A stretch of DNA of 57,137 nt from Saccoglossus kowalevskii (taxonomy: Eukaryota > Hemichordata > Enteropneusta > Harrimaniidae). Location: positions 12,308 to 69,444 of the forward strand of contig NW_003114962.1 of the NCBI RefSeq assembly GCF_000003605.2. The letters run 5' to 3'. The notes beneath the pieces are model-generated. The model worked only from the letters and a program-made list of their open reading frames with translations, was not told the DNA's origin and did not search any database. Below, piece by piece: positions 12,071 through 23,884 of this stretch (its first letter is position 1; the number at the start of each line of letters is the position of its first letter). Made by a program: the position numbers and the translations under genes.

Positions 12071-15000
12071 GTGAGTATGGAATTCTAAGTGAATACTATG
12101 AAAATTTATGATAGCTTAGGACTTAGCGAAATAAGGGAGGGTCTTCTTGATGGGTTTATAATACCATCACAGTGTGAATATTACCAATTTGCCACACGTG
12201 TGACAGATTCAATTCTTGCAAAATGTGTTTATATCTTTTTTTATTGCGTAGCGGGTTTGGTCTGTTATTACTAACTGACAACACGATAGATGAACACATC
12301 ACATATATTTTTACCGTAAATGCCAGTATGCTGATATTTCAGTCGGATCTGTAGTTAAGTATATACTCGAATCAATCTAAAAAGGTTCTTTAAATTGCAC
12401 TAAATATATTGTATAAATATATATTTATATATCGCATATCTTTATCATAAGGCTACGTTTTCTGAACAAGTCGGATTAAATGCACGATTAATGCAAGCAC
12501 GATCGGGACAGCTGTCGGGAACGAGATTCGTATGAAACAAGGAGCACACAGAGCGATGACAAATGTACGCCGTTAATGGGTCATAAAAGAGAGAAGACGG
12601 CGAAGGTCGACCGTTATCCGAGAGGGCCAGGTAGGAACGATTCCCTCATGTAGTTAGCTTGCAGGAGACATTTTGCGTCCAGTACGAATGTGAGATTTAC
12701 AAGCCTTGCTGCACCCCGGGGTGTATGCATATAAGAAATGTATTGATTTTGGCCTTACGTGCGCTGGCCGGCCGCCACTAGCGAGTAATGGGATAACAAG
12801 AACACCCGTTAAACATGATGTAATTTGTAGGAATTAATAATATATATTTTATAATACTTCAAGACGTACATAAGTCAGTAGGTGAAGTCCTGGAGGAAAT
12901 ATAACAATTCAGATCTTTACATATATGATGTCCTGCGGCGCAGATCGACTCCATCTCTTTAATTCGGGATGCTGGCTTCTTGAGTTTAAAAGTCAAACGA
13001 TTTCTTCTTTATTTTAAGTCAGGCGATATGTCATTTGTTTTTTGCGCAGAATTCACTCAAGGCGAACGTTAAATTAAACTTAAAAACCCCGTTGTTAATC
13101 ACTTATTTGAAAGAGATTCGTATGAAACATGTCTGCTGATTCATACATTCAGTCAAATTCGCTAAAATGGCATGTAGCTATTTCAGTGTGTATTACATTT
13201 CTATTCTGGGTGTACTATCCAGGTTGTTTATGTGACATGACATTGAGACTTATTGTCTAACTGGCCAGTTAAACTTAAACTGAGCATAAACATCGATTTG
13301 TTATAATATTCTTCTTTATTTCTTGGAAAAACATAATATAATTTTGTTTCTGGTCCTGAAATGTCCCAAAAATGGTGCGACGACGCGCTTTTGTTCAGGT
13401 TCCCTTTTCCCAATTTTTACAGTATTTTAGAAGGAATCAAAAAAAAAATCGCAAGCGGCCCCTTTTGAACTGACGAGCGCGCTGACTAGAAATAATCCAT
13501 TTATTTAGGTTTTGGGCCTTACATTGTACAGTAAGTATGGTTCCCCCTTTTGAACATATCGTCACCTGTAACGAAAAAGCATGGCATTTTTATTAAATGT
13601 TTAATTTATATAAATAGGCAATGTAAAATTATATACATTTGGCCAAAAATAAACAATAATACATCACAGTTAAGTACATACAAGTACGCACCAAAAATTC
13701 TATCAAAATTGCGTTCAATTGATTAACAGGAAATCGTAGTTAAAATTTTGATACAGAAACCTAACAACGTCTCACTCTTACAATTGTCGTCTGTGTCATC
13801 GCGGCTGTTAATAATGACCATAACAGGGAATGAGGTCCAATGACGTAAATTTGAAACAGATTATTCGAAGTAAGTGTCAGCAGACGTGGACAATGCACCA
13901 CTCGCGCCGTGTGCACATTCGTCTTTTCCACCGTAAATGAATTTCCTTTTCAGTTTTTGTCAACAGTTCAATTTTTTGTGATTTTTTTTTTCTTATTCAA
14001 TTTTAAAAAACGCTAACCTAAAAAAATATCAAATGTAGTCTGGGAATTATAAAATATTTTCTTTCAACCCACTTCTTAGTTGAACGTAGCAATTACCTGA
14101 CGTGGTATTTTTTTCGGATACTAAGAAGAGATTGGCATCAACAAACGTGTAAAGAGGACATTTGTCATGATTTGAGACAAAAAGAATATTTCATTAAAAT
14201 CCAGACAGAAGTGTTAAAGCATCATGTAGAATGCCGATTAAGCATTCATTCCAGAGTCACCGGATGTGACTCAACCATCATACATATATAAAGTAACGAT
14301 CATATCGAACATAGGTACTTTCTATCCGAAAGAAAAGGAGAGACCGTGTGACGAATGACTCAGTATTTGTTTTTGCATTTTTTCACCAGTGGTAAGTAGC
14401 CATTCGTGTCTTTCTCGTGTTTGGACTGCTGACGTCTCCGCGGCCGGGTTCGTCTCTTCGGAGTCTGTTTGTTTCTTTTCTTTCCGAAGGGTGTATTTCT
14501 TTTAGCGACCCCATCTTTGAAATATTGATGTCACACAAAATCTCAAGGGCCATACCGAATACTGCAATTTCTCCCTTGGTAGGAGAAAGGTGTTCATTAC
14601 CTTGAAAATACATTTTACTTCTTCAATTTCGCGCGAAAATGTAATATGTTTACCATTAATATGTGATGTACTTGTTCATATTTCAATAAAGTATTTAGAT
14701 GTCAGAACGTTGTATCAATTAAATCATTTCCTCGACGACGACCTCTGCGATCTCCCAGTATATGTCAGATTGAACAATTGGAAATTCCAGTGATTCCCAT
14801 AAACTACATGTATCCATGGTAACAGAAGGAATACTACCTGTAGGATTAGAGATGCGGTATTAAATATTCTTCACAAAATATCATTGATATTATTTTTTTT
14901 TAAATAGTTTTTTCAACAATATTGACGTAAATGTGAAACAAGATAAACATCCTGTGAATCTTTAGCAAGGCTAAAGTCGACAAGGAGTATCTAATGAAAG

Positions 15001-15465
15001 GCCAATATTATAATAGCTTCGAGCTATTTTTATTTTGTTAATGTTATGTACGTATATTATATTATCTGGGATTATTTTAGCTGAGAGTTACAAAGCGGGT
15101 TGAAAAATGAAATTGATTCAAGTTACGTAGTGTTAAAAAGGTGTTACAATGTTGAAGTTTATATCACTTTTGATCAGCCAACAAAAAATCCCGATAATAA
15201 CGAATTCTGCATTATAGATAAGCGACTTATTTGACAAAAGCTGTCGACCTCTTTTCAGTCTCGGAAAGTTGGTGAAAATATTTAATGAAAATAAAAACAT
15301 AACACATGTGGTTGAGATTGGGTGTCCACCGTGACTGCATAAAAAGGTGGTGAATTGAATTGCTACCCAGTCAAAATTATCGTTCAGGGAAAAGGGATTT
15401 ACCCAAAGATTAGATATTGACAGGATCTGAAACGTGATCACCTCAACGTACTGAGTTATGGGAAT
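12071..15465. other. Non-coding stretch with a transposon relic
   Basis: No clear gene. A 17-base word GAGATTCGTATGAAACA occurs at 12,523 and again exactly 600 bp later at 13,123. The second copy lies beside a relic of the small transposon described at 46,398. A 76-codon minus frame (14,383-14,613) with a charged composition was considered, but no domain or splice structure supports it. GC-richer patches lie near 12,530-12,640 and 14,420-14,480. Confidence 0.45.
13152..13196 (+). mobile_element. Relic of the small TA-flanked inverted-repeat element
   Basis: The segment GTCAAATTCGCTAAAATGGC, followed by ATGTAGCTATTTCAG, matches the right end of the 190-bp element at 46,398-46,587 (GTCAAATCCGCTAAAATTGC and onward) with few differences. 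It is also preceded by a matching GCTGATTCA. The terminal repeat is poorly kept and no second end is seen, so this is a partial, old copy. Confidence 0.5.
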
Positions 15466-15624
15466 GGAAATACCTCGACAGTCACACCGGCGTTATCGGA
15501 ATACCGCGAGAGTCACACTGGCGTTATCGGAATACCGCGACAGTCACACCGGCGTTATCAGAATACCGCGAGACTCACACCGGCGTTATTGGAATACCGC
15601 GAGAGTCACGCTGGCTTAATCGGG
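15466..15624. repeat. 31-bp tandem minisatellite, about five copies
   Basis: The core GGCGTTAT recurs at 15,489, 15,520, 15,551 and 15,582, a period of exactly 31 bp, and a decayed fifth copy follows. Each unit has GGAATACCGCGAGAGTCACA and is GC-richer than its surroundings, with several CpG sites. Confidence 0.95.
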
Positions 15625-17061
15625 AACCACATATTTTAGTGATTGATTAATATTATTACATTTTGCTGATTTTAATTTTTTAATTTTTTTAATGTAGGCC
15701 GAGAATCGACTTTAGTGGTCACGTGCTCTTATATTTGTCGGTCACTGTTAACAATCGACGTCGTAAACTTAAACTGTGTTCCATAATCGAACCACGTACA
15801 TAGCTACTCACTCACTCTTATTGTTATCCATTTCTATTTGATTTAAATTGACTGATTACAGTTTACAAAACCGCCATGATATTTCCTGTGTGGTTGAAAA
15901 ACACTCGGATTTTCCAGCGTGGCGTGTTTTAACACGGGGGTCCAAAAATAAACATTATTATAGACAAAAGCAATTCAGCATGAAACATGGTGATTCAATG
16001 CAATGTATCAGCTGAGTTGTCACAATATCGTTATCGTCTCATGACTGGAATACCCAAGAGCCCCTGACGGATATGAAACAGGGAGGAGGAGTTCCCGAGA
16101 TGTCAACGTCATTAAGAACTGTCATTGCCAAGTGATATAGCTCATTGATATAATTCAGCCTTGGAATCGTCTTATATTAATCAGCCAAGTGACGGAAAAC
16201 TATAAAAAACACAATTATTATTATTATTTTATTATTACACACACAGTCACTGGATTTATAGCACACCATTTGCATGTTTTGAGCTGTTTCCATGGCGACA
16301 CTTAAAAGCAGCACCCCATCCCTCATGACATGTATGTGACGTTGGATCACGTGCAACATGCTCCCGGGAAGTGACAACAATCCTCGATTCGGTTCATTTA
16401 TTATGCGCCGAATAATGACAAGGGAATTGAATACACCACTCCGTGCATACGTAATTATCTCATTAATTCCAGATAATTCCAGCAAAATAGCAAATTAAAT
16501 TTTGAGCCAATTGCTGCTAGTTCGGGTCAAGTTTAAGTAGAGGTAGCTGTACTGGAAATGTAAGTTTGCCAGAATCGAAACATCAGTCATTCCAATAATT
16601 GCTATAAAGTATAAATCCTTTCACTTTCAATTAAATAAGTAAACTTTGCAAAAAAGAATAGTTTAATCTCTCTCAATATTTGTCATTTAATATAACATGC
16701 AATTATCCGCATTGTGTTTACTTTCTATTTAAACATGAATTAATAATACTCGCACCTGTCGCCGTTATAGGATATCACCATGCTATACTGACCACCAAAA
16801 TAGCTTATTAATTTCATAGTTATGCCATTGTATTTATATTTACATTGTACATCTCTGCAGTGAGTTTTGTGTTTTTATCACAGAGGCCATCGATTCTAAA
16901 AATAAAACAAGAGTCATCTAAACCATATCTCGACCTTCAATTACCATGGCAATATTTTCGTAAAAGCTTCACGTTTTCCGCTCATGGATACGACTGTGGT
17001 TAGAATAGTCAATTTGTTTCACGAGTCGCTACGACTGCGCACAATGTCCTGCATTACTGAG
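15625..17061. other. Non-coding stretch
   Basis: AT-rich. A short (ATT)n run lies at 16,215-16,236. No convincing coding sequence was seen. Confidence 0.5.
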
Positions 17062-17115
17062 ATGCAGGGGTTCCCTGCATTTATTTATTTATTTTTGAAA
17101 GGGAGAAATAAATGC
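17062..17115. repeat. Two overlapping, mutually exclusive hairpins
   Basis: ATGCAGGG (17,062-17,069) pairs with CCCTGCAT (17,073-17,080) across a three-base loop. GCATTTATTT (17,077-17,086) pairs with AAATAAATGC (17,106-17,115). The two stems share the four bases at 17,077-17,080, so they cannot form at the same time in one RNA or strand. No function is known. Confidence 0.6.
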
Positions 17116-19440
17116 CTGAAAAAAATTCCCTGAAAATACATTTTTGAAACTATTTTCATGGGAATTTGTTTAATAAAAATAATAAGTAATAATCGCGTCA
17201 ACCATAAATATCTATCTTACAACTACATGTTTTCAGATGTGTTCAAACGAAATTGTGAATATACAAATTGTAAATAACTCAAAACGCATCATTTTCATGA
17301 ATGAACTTGTGCTTTGTACAAAAATCAGTTCTCGGATGCTGCACGATATATAGCCATATTACAACATTTGATAAGTAACTACTTTAATAAGATATGTATG
17401 TTTTACTATAAAACCAAACTTCCCAGAGAATATCGCAATGATTACATTTTCAATCATGCTCTGTTTAGAAATCAGTAGTTACAGTATATGGGCAGCTGGA
17501 CACGTAATTAAACAAACCCATGCGGCATTACCAAATATCACGAACAACATTGTGACAAACGCCTCCCAAAATGGTAAAATCAGGATATCGTATTATTCTG
17601 TATGTAAGAAAAATTATGTAAAATATAACCGACTTTTGATAAGGTTTGATATATTTAGTTTCAATTCAACGAAATATACATCCTTTAAAACCCATCGTCT
17701 TCAAAATGGCATTGCCTTTCTATTTCATTTTCCCCCGACATCATATTCCCCGCTGCTGAGACTGGTTCCGGCCCAGACACCACTCTGTCGCCCACACTGA
17801 AACAGGAAATGATTCCAAAGAACGCCACGTCAATATTAGTATGCCTAAATAATGGCAAAACTCACTATAAAGCTTTTTGAGAAATGAGATATTGTGATTT
17901 ATGGAACTCTGCAATAGTTATAAGAACAAAGGACTAAATGCTTTTCGAAGAAAATTCATTAACGATTCTGGGTACATTAATTATTTTTCTGAGTGGATAC
18001 TGGTGATGTTGTTACTTGGGGGTAATGGAGGAAATACTAGTAGATCGGGAAGGAAAAGAACCCGGATGCCAAAGTTCTCTCCGTGAACGCACGATACACC
18101 TGTTTTTAAATGCATATGTCCTTGGAAATGTTGTGCCTTTGTATGGCTGGTATATCCAAATCAGCTAATGTCATATCGAATGTAATTGTCATCGGCCAAT
18201 CCGCAAAATTAGGCATCTTCCATCACGTCAATGGTTGTCGTTGATGTTATCTGTTTTTAAAAAAAAAAAATCGCAACGCATTCAGTAAAATTGTTTAATT
18301 GAAACTAGGGTTGCAAAGAAATATTTCTTTTCTACTGTGATCATATAAGCGGGCAAATTGATTCGAGTGTACGGTACAGGTCGGCTTGGGGGGGTTGCGC
18401 TGAGCACATTAAGCAGCAAAAAACATCAATTTTCTCTGCATTGGACGCAGAGCTCTCACGGTCCCTCCATATTGAAATTGCATCATAATTTTAACGACAA
18501 ATCAAACTTTGTTACATTAGCTCTGTACGTCTTTCCCAGTGATGCCGCCATGTGTGTGTGTGTGTGTGTACTTCTCGGTAACCGCCAGACCTAGAGAGAA
18601 TCGAGACGACTTATTGCACTAGGTTATATTTGTATATCTAGTGTTAACAGCTGTAGGAATAATGCTGTGATATTTGCATCCTGCTGAAAACTTTATCATA
18701 CATAAAGAACGCGTATATAAACTGCGTATTAAAACCGGGTTTCACGGGCCAGAGTTCAAAACACCGCTGACATTGGCGGCTCTTGCTTCATGCTTCACGT
18801 TTTTCGTACAGGTTGCATACACACATTTTTGTTTCCATGGCAACCAGAGCCCCAAGAGTGACATTCATCTCCGTTCTGACAGGTGGAGATCAAATCAGAG
18901 GGATTGAGGCAAGAGACTGGCGAGATGCTGCCGATTATCGTTGTCTAGCTACCTGGCAAAAAAAGACAAGACAAGACACTTAGCGGAGAAAAAAAGTCAT
19001 CTTACAGGTAGTCGGACATTTTAAGGAATATTTACTGATATAAAAATATGAGTTATCGTTTAGAATGGGTCTGTCGTTTTAATACGTGACTTTTACAAGG
19101 ACACTTTCCCCATAAAACATATCGACGTTTCTGATTGGTGGCGATTTGTGTTCGTTGTCGCCAATTGTTGTCGCAGTGCTTTTAAAATATCTCATTTATT
19201 GGTGATGAAATCAATTATAAATAAATATGTATATATAGATAAACAGTATTTCAAGTTACTTAAACATTTAAGGCTTAAAAACAGATTTTCTGATAATACT
19301 GTGACAGTATCCGTCTGGACATTTAAATGTTAACGGGTCTCCGCAATCCTCTAAAATTACAAAAGTTTTATGAAAATGTCATATTTACTCCCGCACTAAG
19401 TCTATCCAGTCATCAATAACGTTGATTTACATCGTGGGTG
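17116..19440. other. Non-coding stretch with a short TG run
   Basis: Only short frames are present. A (TG)n dinucleotide run of about nine units is at 18,551-18,569. The frames at 17,438-17,800 and 18,358-18,594 show no domain. Confidence 0.45.
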
Positions 19441-21121
19441 TCACGTGATGACAGCGGGTGGTCGCTTTGTTGAAGCACACGCCCGCTCGCCCAACGGCCC
19501 CTCCCCGTACGGCATATCCATTCATTTTGGGCTGTATCATAATAGTTTGCTGTATTTTTGGTGTTCTTGTCCGTAGGGCTCTGTGCAACGCGGTATTACA
19601 AACCCCATTACAAATCTATATTCCAAAAATCAAGTAATAACATAAATTACCTGATTATCAGTGTACTGTGCGTTTACTCCACTACTGCAGAGGAATCGTT
19701 TTTCTCTGATCTTTGGAATACTTTATTTTTGCTTGGAATTAATTTTCGCTATTTTCAAAAAATTAAAAATAAAATCCAGCCATTATACCTTTTTCTTCTA
19801 TATTTTACATTAAACTTCAATGAAAATAAATTCCATACAAAACATCAAAAAAAAGTCTATTCAGTGAAAATTAAATCCAGCTAAATAAAGTATTTTACAG
19901 TATTTAATTTCACTGTAATGTAGATTCACGTATTTGCGCATTTAAGTAGCGGGTTTCGGGTATCAGCAAACAACAAAATTTAAACCAGTGAATAATTAAT
20001 GACTTTACAGTAACTGTCATATTTTGTTATTTGCCCAAGGTGACCGAGTACCATCGCGACGACTTTGCGATTACTGATTAACATCATGATCTAAGTTGTT
20101 TTGTTTTGGGGAATCTAGATGCAAGACATGGAAACATTAATAACCAGTGCCATCATCTGTGTATACGTTATTTAGAGGCACAAACATATCATTCACGTGA
20201 GCTATCGTCATGGAGACGCTCAAGTCTGAATCTTTTCCGCAATCTCCCTTAGGTCACGTGAAGGTCACCGCAGTATTGTGTGGAGATTTAATCGTCCTGT
20301 CGGATTGTCGTTTTCCGTGTTTGGGTAATATATTATATTTGCGTATTTCCGTCTTTGTAAGCTTCGTCTTCAGCACTCTCCACGCTTCTCCAAGTGACCG
20401 TTTTGCTTCAAAGACGGTGTCGACAGAGTGCGCTGCTGATTCGCACTAGCCACGCAGGAACCACTGAGAAATCACGTTTCGCGCTCATTCTCGGCAGTTC
20501 AAACCACGATCACTCAGTCTACTGTCCTTGAGAACAACGCCACTGGGGAATCATACGTGAACAAATATAGAAAATATTCTGTCAGAAAAAGAAGATTAAT
20601 TACAAACACGGAGGCTTATCATAAGAGAAGTGAATAGAAGTAGACTGGGTGGAAATCAGTCAAGTCTTGATCACTATTGTCATGTCATGGCTCCAAACTT
20701 TCTAGGATTATTGATTTTTGCGTTTGGGGCGTTGAGCGCGCCGATCACCTCTAATATAAATTGTTCTCCCGGGTACACATTTATTAACTTTTGCACCCTC
20801 GGTGTAAAAGAATAATTTATTCCTTAATGTCCGGCGGTTTAGACAGCCCCCACCCCTCATCACTTTATGATGTATACCGTGTAATGTCACGTGATATGTC
20901 TTTACGAACTGGATCGTGTATATTATCAAGAACGTGTACCATAACTCTCTTAAACTATTTGTAACAAAAACGGTGTAATAAAAATATATTGGTGTATCAT
21001 TTTTGAAGTGTATATATTATAATTCAGTCTTGTTATCAGTACAATTAATGCACATACTTTCTCGCGCGTATTCGTATATTATTTACTCTAAGCTACCGTC
21101 TCACAACGAATTGTCACGTGA
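19441..21121. promoter_or_regulatory. Cluster of five TCACGTGA palindromic E-boxes
   Basis: Perfect TCACGTGA octamers are at 19,441-19,448, 20,193-20,200, 20,254-20,261, 20,887-20,894 and 21,114-21,121. Nine copies were found in the whole window, so more than half fall in 1.7 kb. TCACGTGA is the preferred site of USF and MiT/TFE-type bHLH-ZIP factors. A 79-codon plus frame begins at 20,210 just after one site, with a good start context (GTCATGG), but its peptide is unremarkable. The cluster may mark an enhancer or promoter. There is no other support. Confidence 0.3.
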
Positions 21122-23217
21122 CCGCTGTTTAGCTTATTCCGCAGTCACAACTCATGGGTACCGCAATCTCTTGTTCTCCGATAATTTTGTTTTTAACTGC
21201 TTCCTCTCACGGAATAATAAAGTAAGCGTACCATTTAAATATCGCCATCTCAATTTAGTCATCATCAAAATTCAAGTGAGGTTTACCCGTATGTCGCTAA
21301 TTGTACTATTTTAGTACATTTTGCTTCGAATGGTGATAGGTTCGCGCAATGCCCGGTCTCCTAATTTATAGATATGTTGGTGTATTTTTTGTATCTTACC
21401 TCTTATCGCAATAAATGAAAAAAAAATAACAGTTTCAGGAAACATACACATTGTTTATATCTATCTAATGAAAAGATTTATCGGTGTCTATTTCAGAATA
21501 CAAGTACAAGTTAAAATCAGCAATAATTCCGAAGAGATATGGAACTCTCTGAATTGGTAGACAAGCCGAGAAATGTTAGCAGAGTTAGTGAGACATCACA
21601 CCAAGTACAATCATCTCCTAATGACGACATGGCTGAGGTAATGATGCTTCCCGTCATTTTGCAATACTCTGATTATAAGGTTATTTTGCAATTCTACAAA
21701 TATATCAATAATTGTATTTCCATACACACTGATATGTGACTAAGACGGTACTAGACACGCTCTTTTGCTGCCAATGAGATTGCTTTTCTGTCTCCCTTCT
21801 CTGCAAATGAACAATTTTTCATCTAGTGTTATCTATGGTGATTATTTCTGTTGACACCTGACATGTCACATGACCGGAACACCCTGCTTGCTATATCCGG
21901 TGCTGGATATCTTAGCTATTCTTACCTACCTCGACTTCTTTATCTTGATTGTAACGTCTGAAGACTCCTACTTAAAGATTTCTGCTACTCTGTACCCTTT
22001 GTGCTTTCACATTACCACTTTGCGCTGTGAATGGCACTGTATGAATTCACTGCACTCTGATCGCTTCCAGTGGATTTTCCAGTGCCATTTACAACGTCAA
22101 GAATTAAATCGCATATCAATCCTATTCACATTCCAAGGCAGAAAAAGTATCATGTATGCCTGTATTCATATATATATACCGTCCTGGGAGGGGGGGGGTC
22201 GGGCAATAATTGCACAATTGGTAAATAAATATATGATGGAATAAAGAACATAGTAGCATTCAATTTTCAAATCAGAATTGAATGAAAATAAAAACACTTT
22301 TTAATGTTTTACTGTTTTTTTCACGTTTTTTGTCCTCATTTTACATTGTCCCAATAATGATCTAATTGTGCATGAATTATATTGTCTATTACTCACATAT
22401 TTACTCATGTGTGGCTATGACATTTGGTATTACCCCTTTTCCTTAAAATGCGCACATGTGACGAATGTACTAGATCTTGTACATTGCATAACCAGCGTCA
22501 GGGAGATTGTGAATGCTACGCTTGTTGTGGTCAGTGAAACATAGCACTCACTTGTCATACACTTGCCATCATAGTTTGGAGTTCCTGTTGAAACGTATAC
22601 CTACGCGTACTACTTTAACCAAATAATTAAAATATCCTTCCACTACTACTAATAATAGCAACGCCATAACGCGCGTACGCACTAGCCACATTTGCACCTG
22701 TGGTTATTATCGAAACAGAGTACTTGCGTTGACCTAATAAGAACAAATCACACCAGAATAGCATCCCGATATGTTTTTATTATTTTTTGTGTTGGAAAAA
22801 GTACTTTGATTACTCGACATTGCTCCATGTATTTCGAATGTCACTTAAAATGAATGGAATATCGTCTTAAAATTGACGTTGACAGCTCGATGTTGTTATC
22901 GTACTTATAGTTGAATGTTTCACGTCAACGGCGTTAGTTAATGTGTATGGGTCTCGCTCGTGTCCCACGTCACATGCTAAGAAATCTGAACCAATTGCAT
23001 TATTAAGGCCCATGGAGTATATTACCGGAACACCTATGTAACCCTAACAGTCACTATCAGTGTTCAGCTCAAATAGGTTCCAGTTTAGTTTTAAATGATG
23101 GACAACGTTTACACCCGGAGAATTCCTGTCTCGTTGTTGGGAATTGTAATGTCAAGAATAGCTTTCATTGAAATGTTGTGTCACCAAATACACTTGATTA
23201 TGAATACTAAACAAAAA
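21122..23217. other. Non-coding stretch
   Basis: AT-rich, with short frames only. The longest is 124 codons at 21,870-22,244 on the plus strand. It has a hydrophobic start and a G-run near its end, and shows no recognisable domain. A G9 tract lies near 22,190. Confidence 0.45.
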
Positions 23218-23884
23218 CCTGAACATAATAGGTTACGAACATTGGACAGAATTGCTCATAAACACTGGACATAATAGGTTACGAACACTGAACATAAGTG
23301 GTTATGACCACAGAACATAATTGTTACGAACACTGAACATAATTGGTTATGACCACAGAACATAATTATTACGAGCACTGAACAAAAGTGGTTACAAACA
23401 CTTAACAGAAGTATTCACGAATACTGAACATAATTGGTTACGATTACTGAACATAATTGGGAACGAATACTGGACATACTAGTAATTGGTTACGAACACT
23501 GAACATAATTGTTTACGAACACTGAACATAAGTGGTTACAACACTGAACATAAGTGGCTACGAATACTGAACATAAGTGGTTATGAAAACTGAACATAAT
23601 TGGTTGCGAATACTGGACATAATTGGTTAGGAATATTGAACATAATTGGTTACGAACGCTAAACATAAGTGGTTACGAACACTGAATATAAGTGGTTACG
23701 AATACTGAACATAATTGGTTACGAATACTGAACATAATTGGTTACGAATACTGAACATAATTGGTTACGAATACTGAACATAATTGGTTACGAATACTTA
23801 ATATATTTGCTTAGAAAAATGAACATAATTAGTTTTTGCCGCTAAACATAATTGGTTATGAAAACTGAACATAATTGATTACGA
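23218..23884. repeat. 23-bp tandem minisatellite, roughly 29 copies
   Basis: Degenerate copies of a unit built from GGTTACGAACACTGAACATA plus ATT or AGT run for about 670 bp. The most homogeneous part is 23,690-23,800, with near-identical GGTTACGAATACTGAACATA units. The edges are more diverged, as expected for an array that renews itself from the centre. Confidence 0.95.

Noticed and set aside
14383-14613. 76-codon charged minus-strand frame as an exon
   Set aside because: Splice signals do not bracket it well and the opposite strand is also open. Evidence was too weak to list as a gene.
16215-16236. (ATT)n run as the tail of a second LINE
   Set aside because: No coding remnant or 3' UTR similarity lies next to it.
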